From NCBI GenBank assembly GCA_964430565.1, contig CAYSFD010000052.1, forward strand, positions 62,001 to 126,000: a DNA stretch of 64,000 nucleotides. The letters are read 5' to 3'. This document shows, piece by piece, positions 7,534 to 15,440 of this stretch. The notes under the pieces were generated by a model that worked only from the letters and a program-made list of their open reading frames with translations, was not told the origin of the DNA and ran no database searches. The stretch is from VBDM01 sp964430565. GTDB taxonomy: Bacteria; Pseudomonadota; Gammaproteobacteria; Burkholderiales; SG8-39. A program made the translations under genes and the position numbers. The first letter of the stretch is position 1. Each line of letters begins with the position of its first letter.

Positions 7534-8136
7534 CTACGCCCCCTTCTTGTCCTCGCCGATCAGGATCCGGGTGTCGGAGAGATATGTATAAGGCGGCACC
7601 TTGAGATTGTCCGGGGCGGGCTTGTTTTTATAAACGCGGCCGGCGAGGTCGAACAGCGACCCGTGACAGGAGCAGTAGAACCCCCCGCTCCAGTCTCGCT
7701 CGAAAGCCTCGGCGCCGGCCTTGAACTTGTCCTGCGGCGAGCAGCCGAGGTGAGAGCAGATGCCGACCACGACCAGGTATTCGGGCTTGATCGAGCGATG
7801 CTCGTTCCTTGCGTATTCCGGGGTCAGGTCGCTCTTCTTGCGCTCGCTCTTGGGATCGGCCACCTTGCTTTCGGCTTTCTTGATCGCTTCGAGCATCTCC
7901 TGGGTGCGTCGTACGATCCAGACGGGCTGTCCGCGCCACTCGACGGTGAGCTTCTCTCCGGGACCGAGCTGCCCGATGTCGGCCTCGACGGGCGCGCCGA
8001 GCGCTTGAGCGCGCTCCGAGGGCAGCATCGAAGCGGCGAAGGGGACGGCGGTGCCGGCCGCGGCCGCGCCGCCCGCGCAGGCGCTCCAGATAACCAGGTT
8101 GCGCCGACTGCGATTGACCTTGGAATTATCGCCCAT
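7534..8136 (-). CDS. petA: Rieske iron-sulfur subunit of the bc1 complex
   Basis: 200-aa [2Fe-2S] protein of ubiquinol-cytochrome c reductase. The N-terminal Tat-type signal anchor (SRRNLVIW followed by a glycine/alanine hydrophobic stretch) is uncleaved in the family. Cluster ligands lie in CSHLGC and CSCHG. It is the first gene of petABC and carries a strong promoter upstream. No Shine-Dalgarno-like sequence is apparent before the ATG. The Tat translocase needed for its export is encoded about 1.6 kb away on the same strand. Confidence 0.96.
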   Translation of the reverse strand: MGDNSKVNRSRRNLVIWSACAGGAAAAGTAVPFAASMLPSERAQALGAPVEADIGQLGPGEKLTVEWRGQPVWIVRRTQEMLEAIKKAESKVADPKSERKKSDLTPEYARNEHRSIKPEYLVVVGICSHLGCSPQDKFKAGAEAFERDWSGGFYCSCHGSLFDLAGRVYKNKPAPDNLKVPPYTYLSDTRILIGEDKKGA

Positions 8137-8165
8137 GAAGGAAGGTGTTGTCGAAAAAAGGGCAA

Positions 8166-8194
8166 ATTATACAGAAAGCTTCCCTGCAGACCAA
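8166..8194 (-). promoter_or_regulatory. petABC promoter (sigma-70 type)
   Basis: Minus strand: -35 TTGGTC (8189-8194), 17-base spacer, perfect -10 TATAAT (8166-8171). Expected start near 8159, about 23 bases before the petA ATG. Confidence 0.65.
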
Positions 8195-8408
8195 ATTTTA
8201 GCGACCAACTCATTGATTGGAACTATAAATGTCAGATACGCGCTTCTGCTGCGCAAGCGAAATCCGGACGCGCTGGCGGCGCGGCGCACGCTGGAGGAAG
8301 CTAGAAACCGGGCGCACGCGCACGTACTCAAACTTGTTTCGCGCTCTGCATGTTTGGGCAATAATCGCGGCAGGGAAATCGCGCCTCACATAAGCGTAGA
8401 CGCTATTT

Positions 8409-8516
8409 CGTCGTCCCAGCGAAAACGAGCGAAAGCGAGTTTCGAGGAACGGCCAAGCGGGGATCCAGTGACTTTTATCGAACGACACTGGATTCCCGCT
8501 TGCGCGGGAATGACGA
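8409..8516. repeat. Dispersed palindromic repeat, copy 3
   Basis: Right arm core GATTCCCGCTTGCGCGGGAA ending TGACG at 8515. The long left arm (roughly 8420-8467) is almost identical to that of copy 5 at 58 kb, including GAGTTTCGAGGAACGGCCAA. Confidence 0.85.
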
Positions 8517-8522
8517 TTCTAC

Positions 8523-8551
8523 TTGCGGCTCGTGTCACGACGTTTTGTAAA
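8523..8551 (+). promoter_or_regulatory. Candidate promoter of the DegS-like protease
   Basis: -35 TTGCGG (8523-8528), 17-base spacer, -10 TGTAAA (8546-8551), only 12 bases before the ATG; no clear ribosome binding site. Weak candidate. Confidence 0.3.
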
Positions 8552-8563
8552 GATCATTCATCC

Positions 8564-9718
8564 ATGCGCAAACTTTGGCTCGTCTTCGCGCAGACCGCGA
8601 CCGTTGCGGTCGGCGTCCTTTTCGTCATCACCGCACTGAAACCCGAGTGGCTCAGCCGTCCTGCCGCACCCCAGGTGGTCGAGCTGCGCCAAGCCGCCAC
8701 CGCAGCCGGCGCTCCCGCGCGCGCGGCTTCTTACAACGACGCGGTGAGAAAGGCCGTCCCGGCGGTCGTGAACATTTTCACCAGCAAAGCGATCAAGACG
8801 CCGCGCCACCCGTTCCTCGACGACCCCTTGTTCCGGGATTTTTTCGGAGACCGTCTCGGAGAGGGGTCGCAGCGCGTGGCGAGCCTCGGCTCGGGCGTGA
8901 TCGTGAGTTCCAAGGGATACATCCTCACCAATCATCACGTCGTCGAGGCGGCCGACGAGATCGAGGTGGCACTCGCCGACGGCAAGAAATTGAAGGCCAA
9001 GGCGGTCGGTTCCGACCCGGAAACCGATCTCGCTGTCTTGCAGGTCGAGGGCGGGCTTCTCCCCGCGATCACTTTCGGCGACGCCGATGCGCTGCGCGTT
9101 GGCGACGTCGTGCTCGCGATCGGCAACCCCTTCGGCGTGGGACAAACGGTGACGATGGGCATCGTCTCGGCTCTGGGCCGCAGTCAGCTCGGCATCAACA
9201 CCTTCGAGAACTTCATTCAAACCGATGCTGCGATCAACCCGGGCAACTCGGGCGGAGCGCTTATCGACACCGCCGGAAACCTCGTCGGCATCAACACCGC
9301 CATCTACTCCCGCTCGGGAGGGTCGCTGGGCATCGGCTTCGCGATCCCCGCCTCCAGCGCCAGGAACGTCATGGAACAGATCATCCAGACCGGCAGCGTC
9401 GTCCGCGGCTGGATCGGGGTGGAAGCACGGGAGATCACGCCGGAGATCGCCGAATCATTTCGGCTTTCCTCCACCAACGGCGTGCTCATCGCCGGAGTGC
9501 TGCGGGGCGGGCCCGCCGAGCGGGCGGGGCTGAAGCCGGGCGACGTCCTGGTCGCGATCGAAGGCGGCCCGGTCAAGGACCCGAATTCGATGCTGAACCT
9601 GGTGGCAGCTCTGGTACCGGGGAAGTCCGCCGCGTTACGGGTGCGGCGCGAAAGCAAAGACATGGAGGTCCAGGTGATCGTCGGGAAACGCCCCACCCAG
9701 CAACGCCGGCAACGCTGA
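8564..9718 (+). CDS. Membrane-anchored HtrA-family serine protease (DegS/AlgW type)
   Basis: 384-aa periplasmic protease: one N-terminal membrane anchor (residues 5-25), a trypsin-like domain with catalytic His125 (TNHHVV), Asp155 (DPETDLA) and Ser229 (GNSGG), then a single PDZ domain (about 285-370). One PDZ plus an uncleaved anchor matches DegS/AlgW, the sensors that start the RpoE/AlgU envelope stress cascade, rather than two-PDZ DegP; the family assignment is firm, the regulatory role inferred. The start was set at the ATG beginning the anchor; upstream frame sequence is repeat DNA. Confidence 0.92.
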   Translation: MRKLWLVFAQTATVAVGVLFVITALKPEWLSRPAAPQVVELRQAATAAGAPARAASYNDAVRKAVPAVVNIFTSKAIKTPRHPFLDDPLFRDFFGDRLGEGSQRVASLGSGVIVSSKGYILTNHHVVEAADEIEVALADGKKLKAKAVGSDPETDLAVLQVEGGLLPAITFGDADALRVGDVVLAIGNPFGVGQTVTMGIVSALGRSQLGINTFENFIQTDAAINPGNSGGALIDTAGNLVGINTAIYSRSGGSLGIGFAIPASSARNVMEQIIQTGSVVRGWIGVEAREITPEIAESFRLSSTNGVLIAGVLRGGPAERAGLKPGDVLVAIEGGPVKDPNSMLNLVAALVPGKSAALRVRRESKDMEVQVIVGKRPTQQRRQR

Positions 9719-9736
9719 GGGGAAACGCGCGGGATC

Positions 9737-10516
9737 CTATTTCTGGCCGGCCTCCGGGCTGTCCAGCCCCGTGCCGGCGACCGCGCCCTCTGCCACCGCG
9801 CCGGGGGACCTTCCCACGAATCGCGCAAGCACGATGCCCAGTTCGTAGAGGAGACAGAGCGGCACTGCGAGCATGAACTGAGAGACTATGTCCGGAGGCG
9901 TGAGTATCGCCCCGACCACGAACGCGCCGACGATCACGTAGGGGCGGATCTCCTTCAGCTTTTCTATAGAGATGACTCCGGCGCGCACCAGCACGATGAC
10001 CACCACCGGAACTTCGAAGGTCACCCCGAACGCGATAAAGGTCGTCATCACGAAGGAGAGATACTTGTCGATGTCGGTCATCCACGCGACGCCTTCCGGC
10101 GCGACCTTTGCCATGAACTCGAAGACCATCGGAAACACCAGGAAGTACGCAAATGACATCCCGATGAGGAACAGCACCGAACTCGCGACCACTAGCGGCA
10201 GCACCAGGCGCTTTTCGTTCGCGTACAAGCCCGGCGCGACAAAAGCCCACACCTGGTAAAGCACGTAGGGCAGCGCAATGACGAACGCCACGAGCGCCGC
10301 CACCTTGACCGGCACGAGAAAAACGCTGACGACGTCGGTCGCGATCATCTGGCCGCCGGCCGGAAGCGCGCCAAGCAGCGGCTTGGCAAGCAGCGAATAG
10401 AGATCCCTCGCCCAGAAAACCAGGCACAGGAACACCGCGAACACCGCGCCGATCGCGAGCAGGAGCCGGTTTCGCAGCTCGACCAGATGGGAGATGAAGG
10501 TGTCCTGCGTGCTCAT
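9737..10516 (-). CDS. tatC: Sec-independent protein translocase TatC
   Basis: 259-aa polytopic core subunit of the twin-arginine translocase, which binds the signal peptide. The N-terminal motif FISHLVELRNRLL is diagnostic, and six hydrophobic segments can be followed to AVPLCLLYELGIVLARF. It is last of tatABC at the 3' end of the his run, the classical betaproteobacterial position. A 20-base gap separates it from tatB. The PetA precursor nearby is a likely substrate. Confidence 0.97.
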   Translation of the reverse strand: MSTQDTFISHLVELRNRLLLAIGAVFAVFLCLVFWARDLYSLLAKPLLGALPAGGQMIATDVVSVFLVPVKVAALVAFVIALPYVLYQVWAFVAPGLYANEKRLVLPLVVASSVLFLIGMSFAYFLVFPMVFEFMAKVAPEGVAWMTDIDKYLSFVMTTFIAFGVTFEVPVVVIVLVRAGVISIEKLKEIRPYVIVGAFVVGAILTPPDIVSQFMLAVPLCLLYELGIVLARFVGRSPGAVAEGAVAGTGLDSPEAGQK

Positions 10517-10535
10517 TCGCGGCCGAGCGCGGGAT

Positions 10536-10967
10536 TCAAACGGTGGTCTTCTCCGGTTTCGCGGGAGCTTCGCTTCGCGGCTCCAGACCGATCTCGCCAG
10601 GCGTCAGGGAAGCTTCCCCGGAAGCTGGGGAAAAAGGAGTGGGCGGTGCCGCGGCCGGGTCTTCTATTTTCGCCAAAGAATTGAGCTCGTTCTGGGTCTT
10701 GGTCACTTCGCTTTGCACCGAGTTTATCTCCGTATTGACTTCGGTCTCGACTCCGCGCGCGGCGTCTTCGAAAGTGCTCTTGAATTTTTTCAACTCCTCC
10801 AGCTCGATCTCGCGGCTGATGTCGGCCTTGACATCGTTGACGTAGCGCTGCAGCCGCCCGAATAAATGGCCCAGGGTGCGCGCCACGCGAGGCAAGCGCT
10901 CCGGACCGATGACGATGAGCGCGACCACCGCGATCACCATCAGCTCGGTAAACCCGACGTCAAACAC
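10536..10967 (-). CDS. tatB: Sec-independent protein translocase TatB
   Basis: 143-aa single-pass subunit. The N-terminal helix MFDVGFTELMVIAVVALIVI is followed by GPERLP and an amphipathic helix, as in TatB. The charged coiled region and proline/alanine-rich tail are variable. It lies between tatA and tatC. Confidence 0.95.
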   Translation of the reverse strand: MFDVGFTELMVIAVVALIVIGPERLPRVARTLGHLFGRLQRYVNDVKADISREIELEELKKFKSTFEDAARGVETEVNTEINSVQSEVTKTQNELNSLAKIEDPAAAPPTPFSPASGEASLTPGEIGLEPRSEAPAKPEKTTV

Positions 10968-11039
10968 GGGAAGCGAAGAGATCGTCGTTCAAAAAAAGAA
11001 GCCGGACCGCACCCGGCGTCCGGATGCGCGCGAAGACCC

Positions 11040-11264
11040 TCAGGTCTTCACTTTTTCCTTGATCTCACCTTCGATGGTGTGGCCCGTCACCTGGGGCGCG
11101 GGCCCACCCTCGGCCGGCTTGTTCTCCGAGGATTTCATGCCGTCCTTGAAGCCGCGTACCGCCCCGCCGAGATCGGCGCCGATATTGCGCAACTTCTTGG
11201 TGCCGAAAACCAGCAGAACGATCAGCAGCACGACCAGCCAATGCCAAATGCTCCAGGTACCCAT
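11040..11264 (-). CDS. tatA: Sec-independent protein translocase TatA
   Basis: 74-aa pore-forming subunit: short membrane helix (HWLVVLLIVLLVFG), the hinge motif FGTKKLRNIGADLGGAVRGF, then a short charged tail. AGGAG lies 7 bases before the ATG. First of tatABC; the gap to the HIT gene is 54 bases, so it may share the his transcript. Confidence 0.95.
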   Translation of the reverse strand: MGTWSIWHWLVVLLIVLLVFGTKKLRNIGADLGGAVRGFKDGMKSSENKPAEGGPAPQVTGHTIEGEIKEKVKT

Positions 11265-11318
11265 AAGCCTTACTCCTTGAACTCAAGGGCGAGTTCCACT
11301 CGCCTGACGAAGCTTCTT

Positions 11319-11675
11319 CTAGCTTCGTCTCAGCATCGGTCCGAGAGGTTCCGGACCGCCGATGACATGCACGTGCAAATGATACACCTCCTGCCTGCCG
11401 ACACGACCGGTATTGATGATCGTGCGAAAGCCGTCGGTCGCCCCCTGCTCGCGCGCCAAACGCGGGGCCAGGGTGAGGATCCTGCCCAGCACCGCCTGGT
11501 GGCTCATGTCGCAGGCTGCCAGCGAATCGACGTGAATTTTGGGGATGATCATGAAATGCACCGGAGCCAGCGGGTGGATATCATGGAAAGCAAAGATGTC
11601 GGCGTCCTCGTAGATTTTCTTGCCGGGAATCTCGCCGCGGACGATCTTGCAGAAGACGCAGGTTTCCGCAGCCAT
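11319..11675 (-). CDS. HIT-family nucleotide-binding protein (HinT-like hydrolase)
   Basis: 118-aa histidine-triad protein; relatives hydrolyse phosphoramidate and adenylated nucleotides. The N-terminus has CVFCKIVRGEIP (zinc-binding cysteines in many members) and the C-terminus the triad HLHVHVIGG. Three starts are possible; the ATG at 11675 is preferred because GGTGGAG lies 4 bases upstream, whereas the ATG four codons earlier has no spaced SD. It follows hisE by 14 bases and is commonly found between his and tat in this group. Confidence 0.92.
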   Translation of the reverse strand: MAAETCVFCKIVRGEIPGKKIYEDADIFAFHDIHPLAPVHFMIIPKIHVDSLAACDMSHQAVLGRILTLAPRLAREQGATDGFRTIINTGRVGRQEVYHLHVHVIGGPEPLGPMLRRS

Positions 11676-11689
11676 CTCTCCACCCATCC

Positions 11690-12034
11690 TTATTTCCGCT
11701 CCGCCTTTGCGCGCCGACTTTCCGCGCGCGCGGCTTTTTCGTCGATCCCGGAAATGCCCTCGCGGCGGGCGAGCTCGGCGAGCACGTCGGAGGGCCGCAA
11801 GCCGTATTGCGCGAGCATGATCAGGCAATGAAACCACAGGTCGGCCGTTTCGCCCACGATACGCAGCCTGTCGCCGTCCTTGGCCGCCATGACCGCCTCG
11901 GTGGCTTCCTCGCCGACCTTCTTGAGGATCGCGTCGGGTCCGCGCGCGAACAGCCGCGATACGTAGGACTTGTCGGGGTCGCCCGTTTTTCGGCTCTCGA
12001 CAACATCAGCCAGCCGCTCGAGTATGTCGCTCAT
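11690..12034 (-). CDS. hisE: Phosphoribosyl-ATP pyrophosphatase
   Basis: 114-aa enzyme of histidine biosynthesis step 2: PR-ATP to PR-AMP plus pyrophosphate. The all-alpha MazG-like fold is shown by KKVGEEATEAVMAAKDGD and ETADLWFHCLIMLAQYGL. The ATG overlaps the hisI stop (ATGA), so translation is coupled. HisE and HisI are separate proteins here, as usual in Betaproteobacteria. A lysine/arginine/alanine-rich tail extends the C-terminus. Confidence 0.96.
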   Translation of the reverse strand: MSDILERLADVVESRKTGDPDKSYVSRLFARGPDAILKKVGEEATEAVMAAKDGDRLRIVGETADLWFHCLIMLAQYGLRPSDVLAELARREGISGIDEKAARAESRRAKAERK

Positions 12035-12420
12035 CGCCCGTAGATTTCCTTGGGGTCCCGGATGACCGGCTCGACCGTCACCCAGCGCCCGTTTTCGAGC
12101 TTCTGAAAGAAACAACTGTGCCGTCCGGTATGACAGGCGATCCCGCCGCCCTGTTCCACCTTGATCAGCACCACGTCCTCGTCGCAGTCCAGGCGGATCT
12201 CGAGCACTTTCTGCACGTTGCCGGACTGCTCGCCTTTTTTCCAAAGGCGCTTTCGCGAGCGCGACCAGTAATAGACCTCACCCGTTGCCGCCGTCTTCGC
12301 GAGCGACTCCCGGTTCATCCAGGCAAGCGTCAACACCTTGTCCGTGGACGTCTCCTGGGCGATCGCAGGCACAAGACCGTTCTCGTCCCATTTCACCTCG
12401 TCGAGCCAGTCCTCTGCCAT
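12031..12420 (-). CDS. hisI: Phosphoribosyl-AMP cyclohydrolase
   Basis: 129-aa zinc enzyme of histidine step 3, opening the adenine ring of PR-AMP. Zinc ligands appear in LDCDEDVVL and GGIACHTGRHSCFF. The start MAEDWLDEVKWDENGLVPA fits the family; the longer open frame upstream overlaps hisF and was rejected. It lies 13 bases after hisF. Confidence 0.96.
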   Translation of the reverse strand: MAEDWLDEVKWDENGLVPAIAQETSTDKVLTLAWMNRESLAKTAATGEVYYWSRSRKRLWKKGEQSGNVQKVLEIRLDCDEDVVLIKVEQGGGIACHTGRHSCFFQKLENGRWVTVEPVIRDPKEIYGR

Positions 12421-12433
12421 CGCATCCGCCGGT

Positions 12434-13216
12434 TCAAAGCCTGACTTCGATTCCGCGCTCTGCCATGTATTGCTTGGCTTCGCGCACGGTGAATTCGCCG
12501 AAGTGGAAAATGCTCGCTGCAAGCACCGCGTCCGCGCGGCCTTCGAGCACGCCCGCGGCAAGGTGGTCGAGCTTGCCAACGCCGCCGCTCGCAATCACCG
12601 GAACATCGACTGCCTCGGCGACGGCTCGCGTGAGCGCCAGATCGAAGCCTTCGCGCGTGCCGTCGCGGTCCATGCTCGTCAGCAGGATTTCGCCCGCGCC
12701 CAGTTTTTGCATTGTACGCGCCCACTCGACAGCGTCCAAGCCAGTCGGCCGGCGTCCACCGTGGGTAAATACTTCCCAGCGAACCGCGGAACGATTGATG
12801 GATTCTCCGCCCTCGACTTTCTTCGCGTCGATGGCGATAACGATGCACTGCGATCCGTAGCGACCCGAGACATCGGCTACGAGCTGGGGATTCTGCACGG
12901 CGGCGGTATTGATCGAGACTTTATCGGCGCCGGCGTTGAGCAGGCGGCGCACGTCCTCCACTTTGCGCACCCCGCCGCCGACGGTAAGCGGAATGAACAC
13001 CTGCGCCGCAACCTCTTCCACCACATGCAGGATGAGATCGCGTTCCTCCGAGCTCGCGGTGATATCGAGAAACGCCAGCTCGTCGGCGCCCTGTTCGTCG
13101 TAGCGCCGCGCGATTTCGACCGGGTTTCCGGCGTCGCGCAGGCCGACGAAGTTGACGCCCTTCACGACCCGGCCGCGGTCCACATCGAGACAGGGAATAA
13201 TGCGCGTGGCGAGCAT
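12434..13216 (-). CDS. hisF: Imidazole glycerol phosphate synthase cyclase subunit
   Basis: 260-aa (beta-alpha)8 barrel that uses ammonia from HisH to make IGP and AICAR. Catalytic aspartates are in IIPCLDVDRGRVVKG (Asp11) and SMDRDGTREG. The ATG shares its A with the hisA stop (TGATG), giving tight coupling. The partner glutaminase hisH lies two genes upstream. Confidence 0.97.
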   Translation of the reverse strand: MLATRIIPCLDVDRGRVVKGVNFVGLRDAGNPVEIARRYDEQGADELAFLDITASSEERDLILHVVEEVAAQVFIPLTVGGGVRKVEDVRRLLNAGADKVSINTAAVQNPQLVADVSGRYGSQCIVIAIDAKKVEGGESINRSAVRWEVFTHGGRRPTGLDAVEWARTMQKLGAGEILLTSMDRDGTREGFDLALTRAVAEAVDVPVIASGGVGKLDHLAAGVLEGRADAVLAASIFHFGEFTVREAKQYMAERGIEVRL

Positions 13217-13965
13217 CAATCCTTGCTTTTCCCCAGCTTGTCCGCGGTCTCCTGGGCTTTCTTGAAATCGAGCGTGCCCTGGTAGATGGCGCGGCCGGTC
13301 ACGACGCCGGTGATGCCCTCCGACTCGATCTGGCACAGGGCCTTGATGTCCTCAATGCTGGTGATGCCGCCGCTCGCGACCACGGGAACGAGCAGCGCGC
13401 GCGCAAGCTTCAGCGTCGCCTCGAGGTTCACGCCGGTCAGCATTCCATCGCGGCCGATATCCGTGTAGATGATTGCTTCCACTCCGTAGTCCTGGAATTT
13501 TTTCGCAAGCTCCACCACGTCGTGGCTGGTCATCTTCGACCAACCCTCGACAGCCACTTTGCCGTCCTTGGCGTCGAGTGACACCATGATATGCCCGGAA
13601 AACGCGCTGCACGCGTCCTGCAGGAAACCGGGATTCTTTACCGCTGCCGTCCCGATGATGATGTAGCCGACCCCGAGGTCGAGATAACGCTCGATGGTGT
13701 CGAGGTCGCGAATGCCTCCTCCCAACTGCATTGGGAGAGAATCGCCGAGCCCCTGGAGGATGGCGCGGATCACAGCCTCGTTCTTGGGCTTGCCCGCCAC
13801 GGCGCCGTTCAGATCCACGACGTGCAGGCGACGCGCGCCTTCGGCTTGCCAGTGCTTCGCCATGCCGACGGGATCTTCCGAGAACACCGTCGCCTCGTCC
13901 ATCCTTCCCTGCTTCAGGCGGACGCAATGCCCGTCCTTGATATCAAGCGCCGGAATGATCAGCAT
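13216..13965 (-). CDS. hisA: ProFAR isomerase
   Basis: 249-aa (beta-alpha)8 barrel, histidine step 4 (Amadori rearrangement of ProFAR to PRFAR). Catalytic Asp8 in IIPALDIKDGHCVRL and the second Asp in YTDIGRDGMLTG are present. It is ancestrally related to HisF, directly downstream. Gap to hisH is 51 bases. Confidence 0.97.
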   Translation of the reverse strand: MLIIPALDIKDGHCVRLKQGRMDEATVFSEDPVGMAKHWQAEGARRLHVVDLNGAVAGKPKNEAVIRAILQGLGDSLPMQLGGGIRDLDTIERYLDLGVGYIIIGTAAVKNPGFLQDACSAFSGHIMVSLDAKDGKVAVEGWSKMTSHDVVELAKKFQDYGVEAIIYTDIGRDGMLTGVNLEATLKLARALLVPVVASGGITSIEDIKALCQIESEGITGVVTGRAIYQGTLDFKKAQETADKLGKSKD

Positions 13966-14016
13966 CGAGTCGGTAAGACGCGCGGGGTTCCGGACAGCCG
14001 GGACCGCCGATAGGGT

Positions 14017-14652
14017 TCAGGGATTCCAGTTGAGGAAGTTGGCGAGGAGCTGCAGGCCCGCAGTTTGGCTTTTTTCCGGATGGAACTGTACCGCAAAAAT
14101 GTTATCCCGCGCCACCGCGCACGTAAAGGGGATGCCGTAGTCGGTCGTGCCCCATACCAGTGCGGCCTCTGCCTCCTCGGGAAAGTAACTGTGAACGAAA
14201 TAGAACCGGCTGCCGTCCTCGATTCCCGACCACAAGGCGTGCGGCCTTGTCTGGCGCACCCGGTTCCAGCCCATGTGGGGCACCTTGAGTTTCTGTCCCC
14301 GCAAATCGACCATGGCTTCGGCGGGAAACCGGCGCACCGTCCCCGGCAGAAGCGCGAGACCCGCCACGCCGCCTTCGTCGGAGCGCTCAAAGAGCATCTG
14401 CAAGCCGATGCAAATCCCCAGAAACGGCCGGGTGCGCGCCGCCGCGAGCACTGCCGAACGCAGTCCTCGAGCCTCCATCTCGCGCATGCAGTCGGGCATC
14501 GCCCCCTGCCCCGGGAACACCACCCGGTCGGCGCCGGCGATACGCTTGGGGTCATCGGTCACCTCGACTCGCGCCTGAGGCTGGACATGCTCGATGGCTT
14601 TGGAAACCGAGCGCAGGTTGCCCATGCCGTAGTCAACAACCGCGATTCTCAT
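14017..14652 (-). CDS. hisH: Imidazole glycerol phosphate synthase glutaminase subunit
   Basis: 211-aa class I glutamine amidotransferase supplying ammonia to HisF. Nucleophile Cys81 lies in LGICIGLQM; the His/Glu pair lies in VQFHPEKS near the C-terminus. The start MRIAVVDYGMGNLRSV is typical. The 160-base gap to hisB is occupied by repeat copy 4, an interruption within an otherwise compact operon. Confidence 0.97.
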   Translation of the reverse strand: MRIAVVDYGMGNLRSVSKAIEHVQPQARVEVTDDPKRIAGADRVVFPGQGAMPDCMREMEARGLRSAVLAAARTRPFLGICIGLQMLFERSDEGGVAGLALLPGTVRRFPAEAMVDLRGQKLKVPHMGWNRVRQTRPHALWSGIEDGSRFYFVHSYFPEEAEAALVWGTTDYGIPFTCAVARDNIFAVQFHPEKSQTAGLQLLANFLNWNP

Positions 14653-14668
14653 CAGGTCATACTACGAG

Positions 14669-14773
14669 CGTCATTCCGGCCAAGCCCGCAGATCCCCGCT
14701 TTCGCGGGGAGGCGCGAACCGGAATCCAGAGACGTCTTAAGACACTGGATTCCCGCTTGCGCGGGAATGACGG
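14669..14773. repeat. Dispersed palindromic repeat, copy 4 (hisB-hisH gap)
   Basis: Inverted arms GCGTCATTCCGG.. / ..GGAATGACGG with the right core GATTCCCGCTTGCGCGGGAA. The left part carries an internal CCCCGCTTTCGCGGGG hairpin. Confidence 0.85.
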
Positions 14774-14812
14774 CTCGGAAATACGTCAACGAATTTCCGT
14801 TACGGGGCACTA

Positions 14813-15406
14813 CTAGAGAGTCCCCTTTGTGGAGGGAATAACTCCCGCCGCGCGCGGGTCGGGCTCGAGCGCCATGCGCAGAGCGCGCGCGAACGCCTTG
14901 AACATCGTCTCGCATTGATGATGCGCGTTGTCGCCGCGCAGGTTGTCGACGTGCAGCGTGACTTGGGCGTGGTTGGCGAAACCCTGGAAAAACTCGTGAA
15001 CCAGATCGACGTCGAACTCACCGATCAGCGCGCGCGTGAACTTTACGTTGTATTCGAGACCGGGCCGCCCCGAGAAATCGATCACCACGCGCGACAGTGC
15101 CTCGTCGAGCGGAACGTAGGCGTGACCGTAGCGCCGTATACCCTTCTTGTCGCCGACCGCTCGCGCCACCGCCTGGCCCAGGGTGATTCCGATGTCTTCG
15201 ACCGTATGATGGGCATCGACATGCAGGTCGCCCTTGGCCCGGATTTCGAGATCGAGCATGCCGTGACGCGCGACCTGATCGAGCATGTGGTCGAGAAACG
15301 GCACTCCCGTGGCAAGATCGGCCCGGCCGCTGCCATCGATGTTGACGGAAAGAGCGATCTGGGTCTCGGCGGTGTTGCGGTCTGCTTTTGCGGCGCGCGT
15401 TGACAT
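14813..15406 (-). CDS. hisB: Imidazoleglycerol-phosphate dehydratase
   Basis: 197-aa monofunctional manganese dehydratase, histidine step 6. Metal-binding histidine motifs are DHMLDQVARHG, HHTVEDIGI and DNAHHQCETMFKA. No phosphatase domain is fused, as expected outside gammaproteobacteria. The ATG at 15406 (MSTRAAKADRNTAETQ) fits family starts; the upstream extension is not conserved-looking. Confidence 0.96.
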   Translation of the reverse strand: MSTRAAKADRNTAETQIALSVNIDGSGRADLATGVPFLDHMLDQVARHGMLDLEIRAKGDLHVDAHHTVEDIGITLGQAVARAVGDKKGIRRYGHAYVPLDEALSRVVIDFSGRPGLEYNVKFTRALIGEFDVDLVHEFFQGFANHAQVTLHVDNLRGDNAHHQCETMFKAFARALRMALEPDPRAAGVIPSTKGTL

Positions 15407-15440
15407 TGCTTTGAGCTTCAATGCGATAGCGTACACCAAA

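Larger units (their letters stand above)
8137..8563. other. Intergenic region between petA and the protease gene
   Basis: 427 bases between divergent genes. It holds the petA promoter (8166-8194), about 210 bases with no recognisable feature, repeat copy 3 (8409-8516) and a weak promoter for the protease. The open frame crossing it has no support as coding. Confidence 0.7.

Noticed and set aside
6168..7604. 478-aa open frame on the plus strand opposite petB
   Set aside because: Antisense shadow of cytochrome b; His/Glu/Arg-rich composition typical of a reversed GC-rich gene, no SD, no family features.
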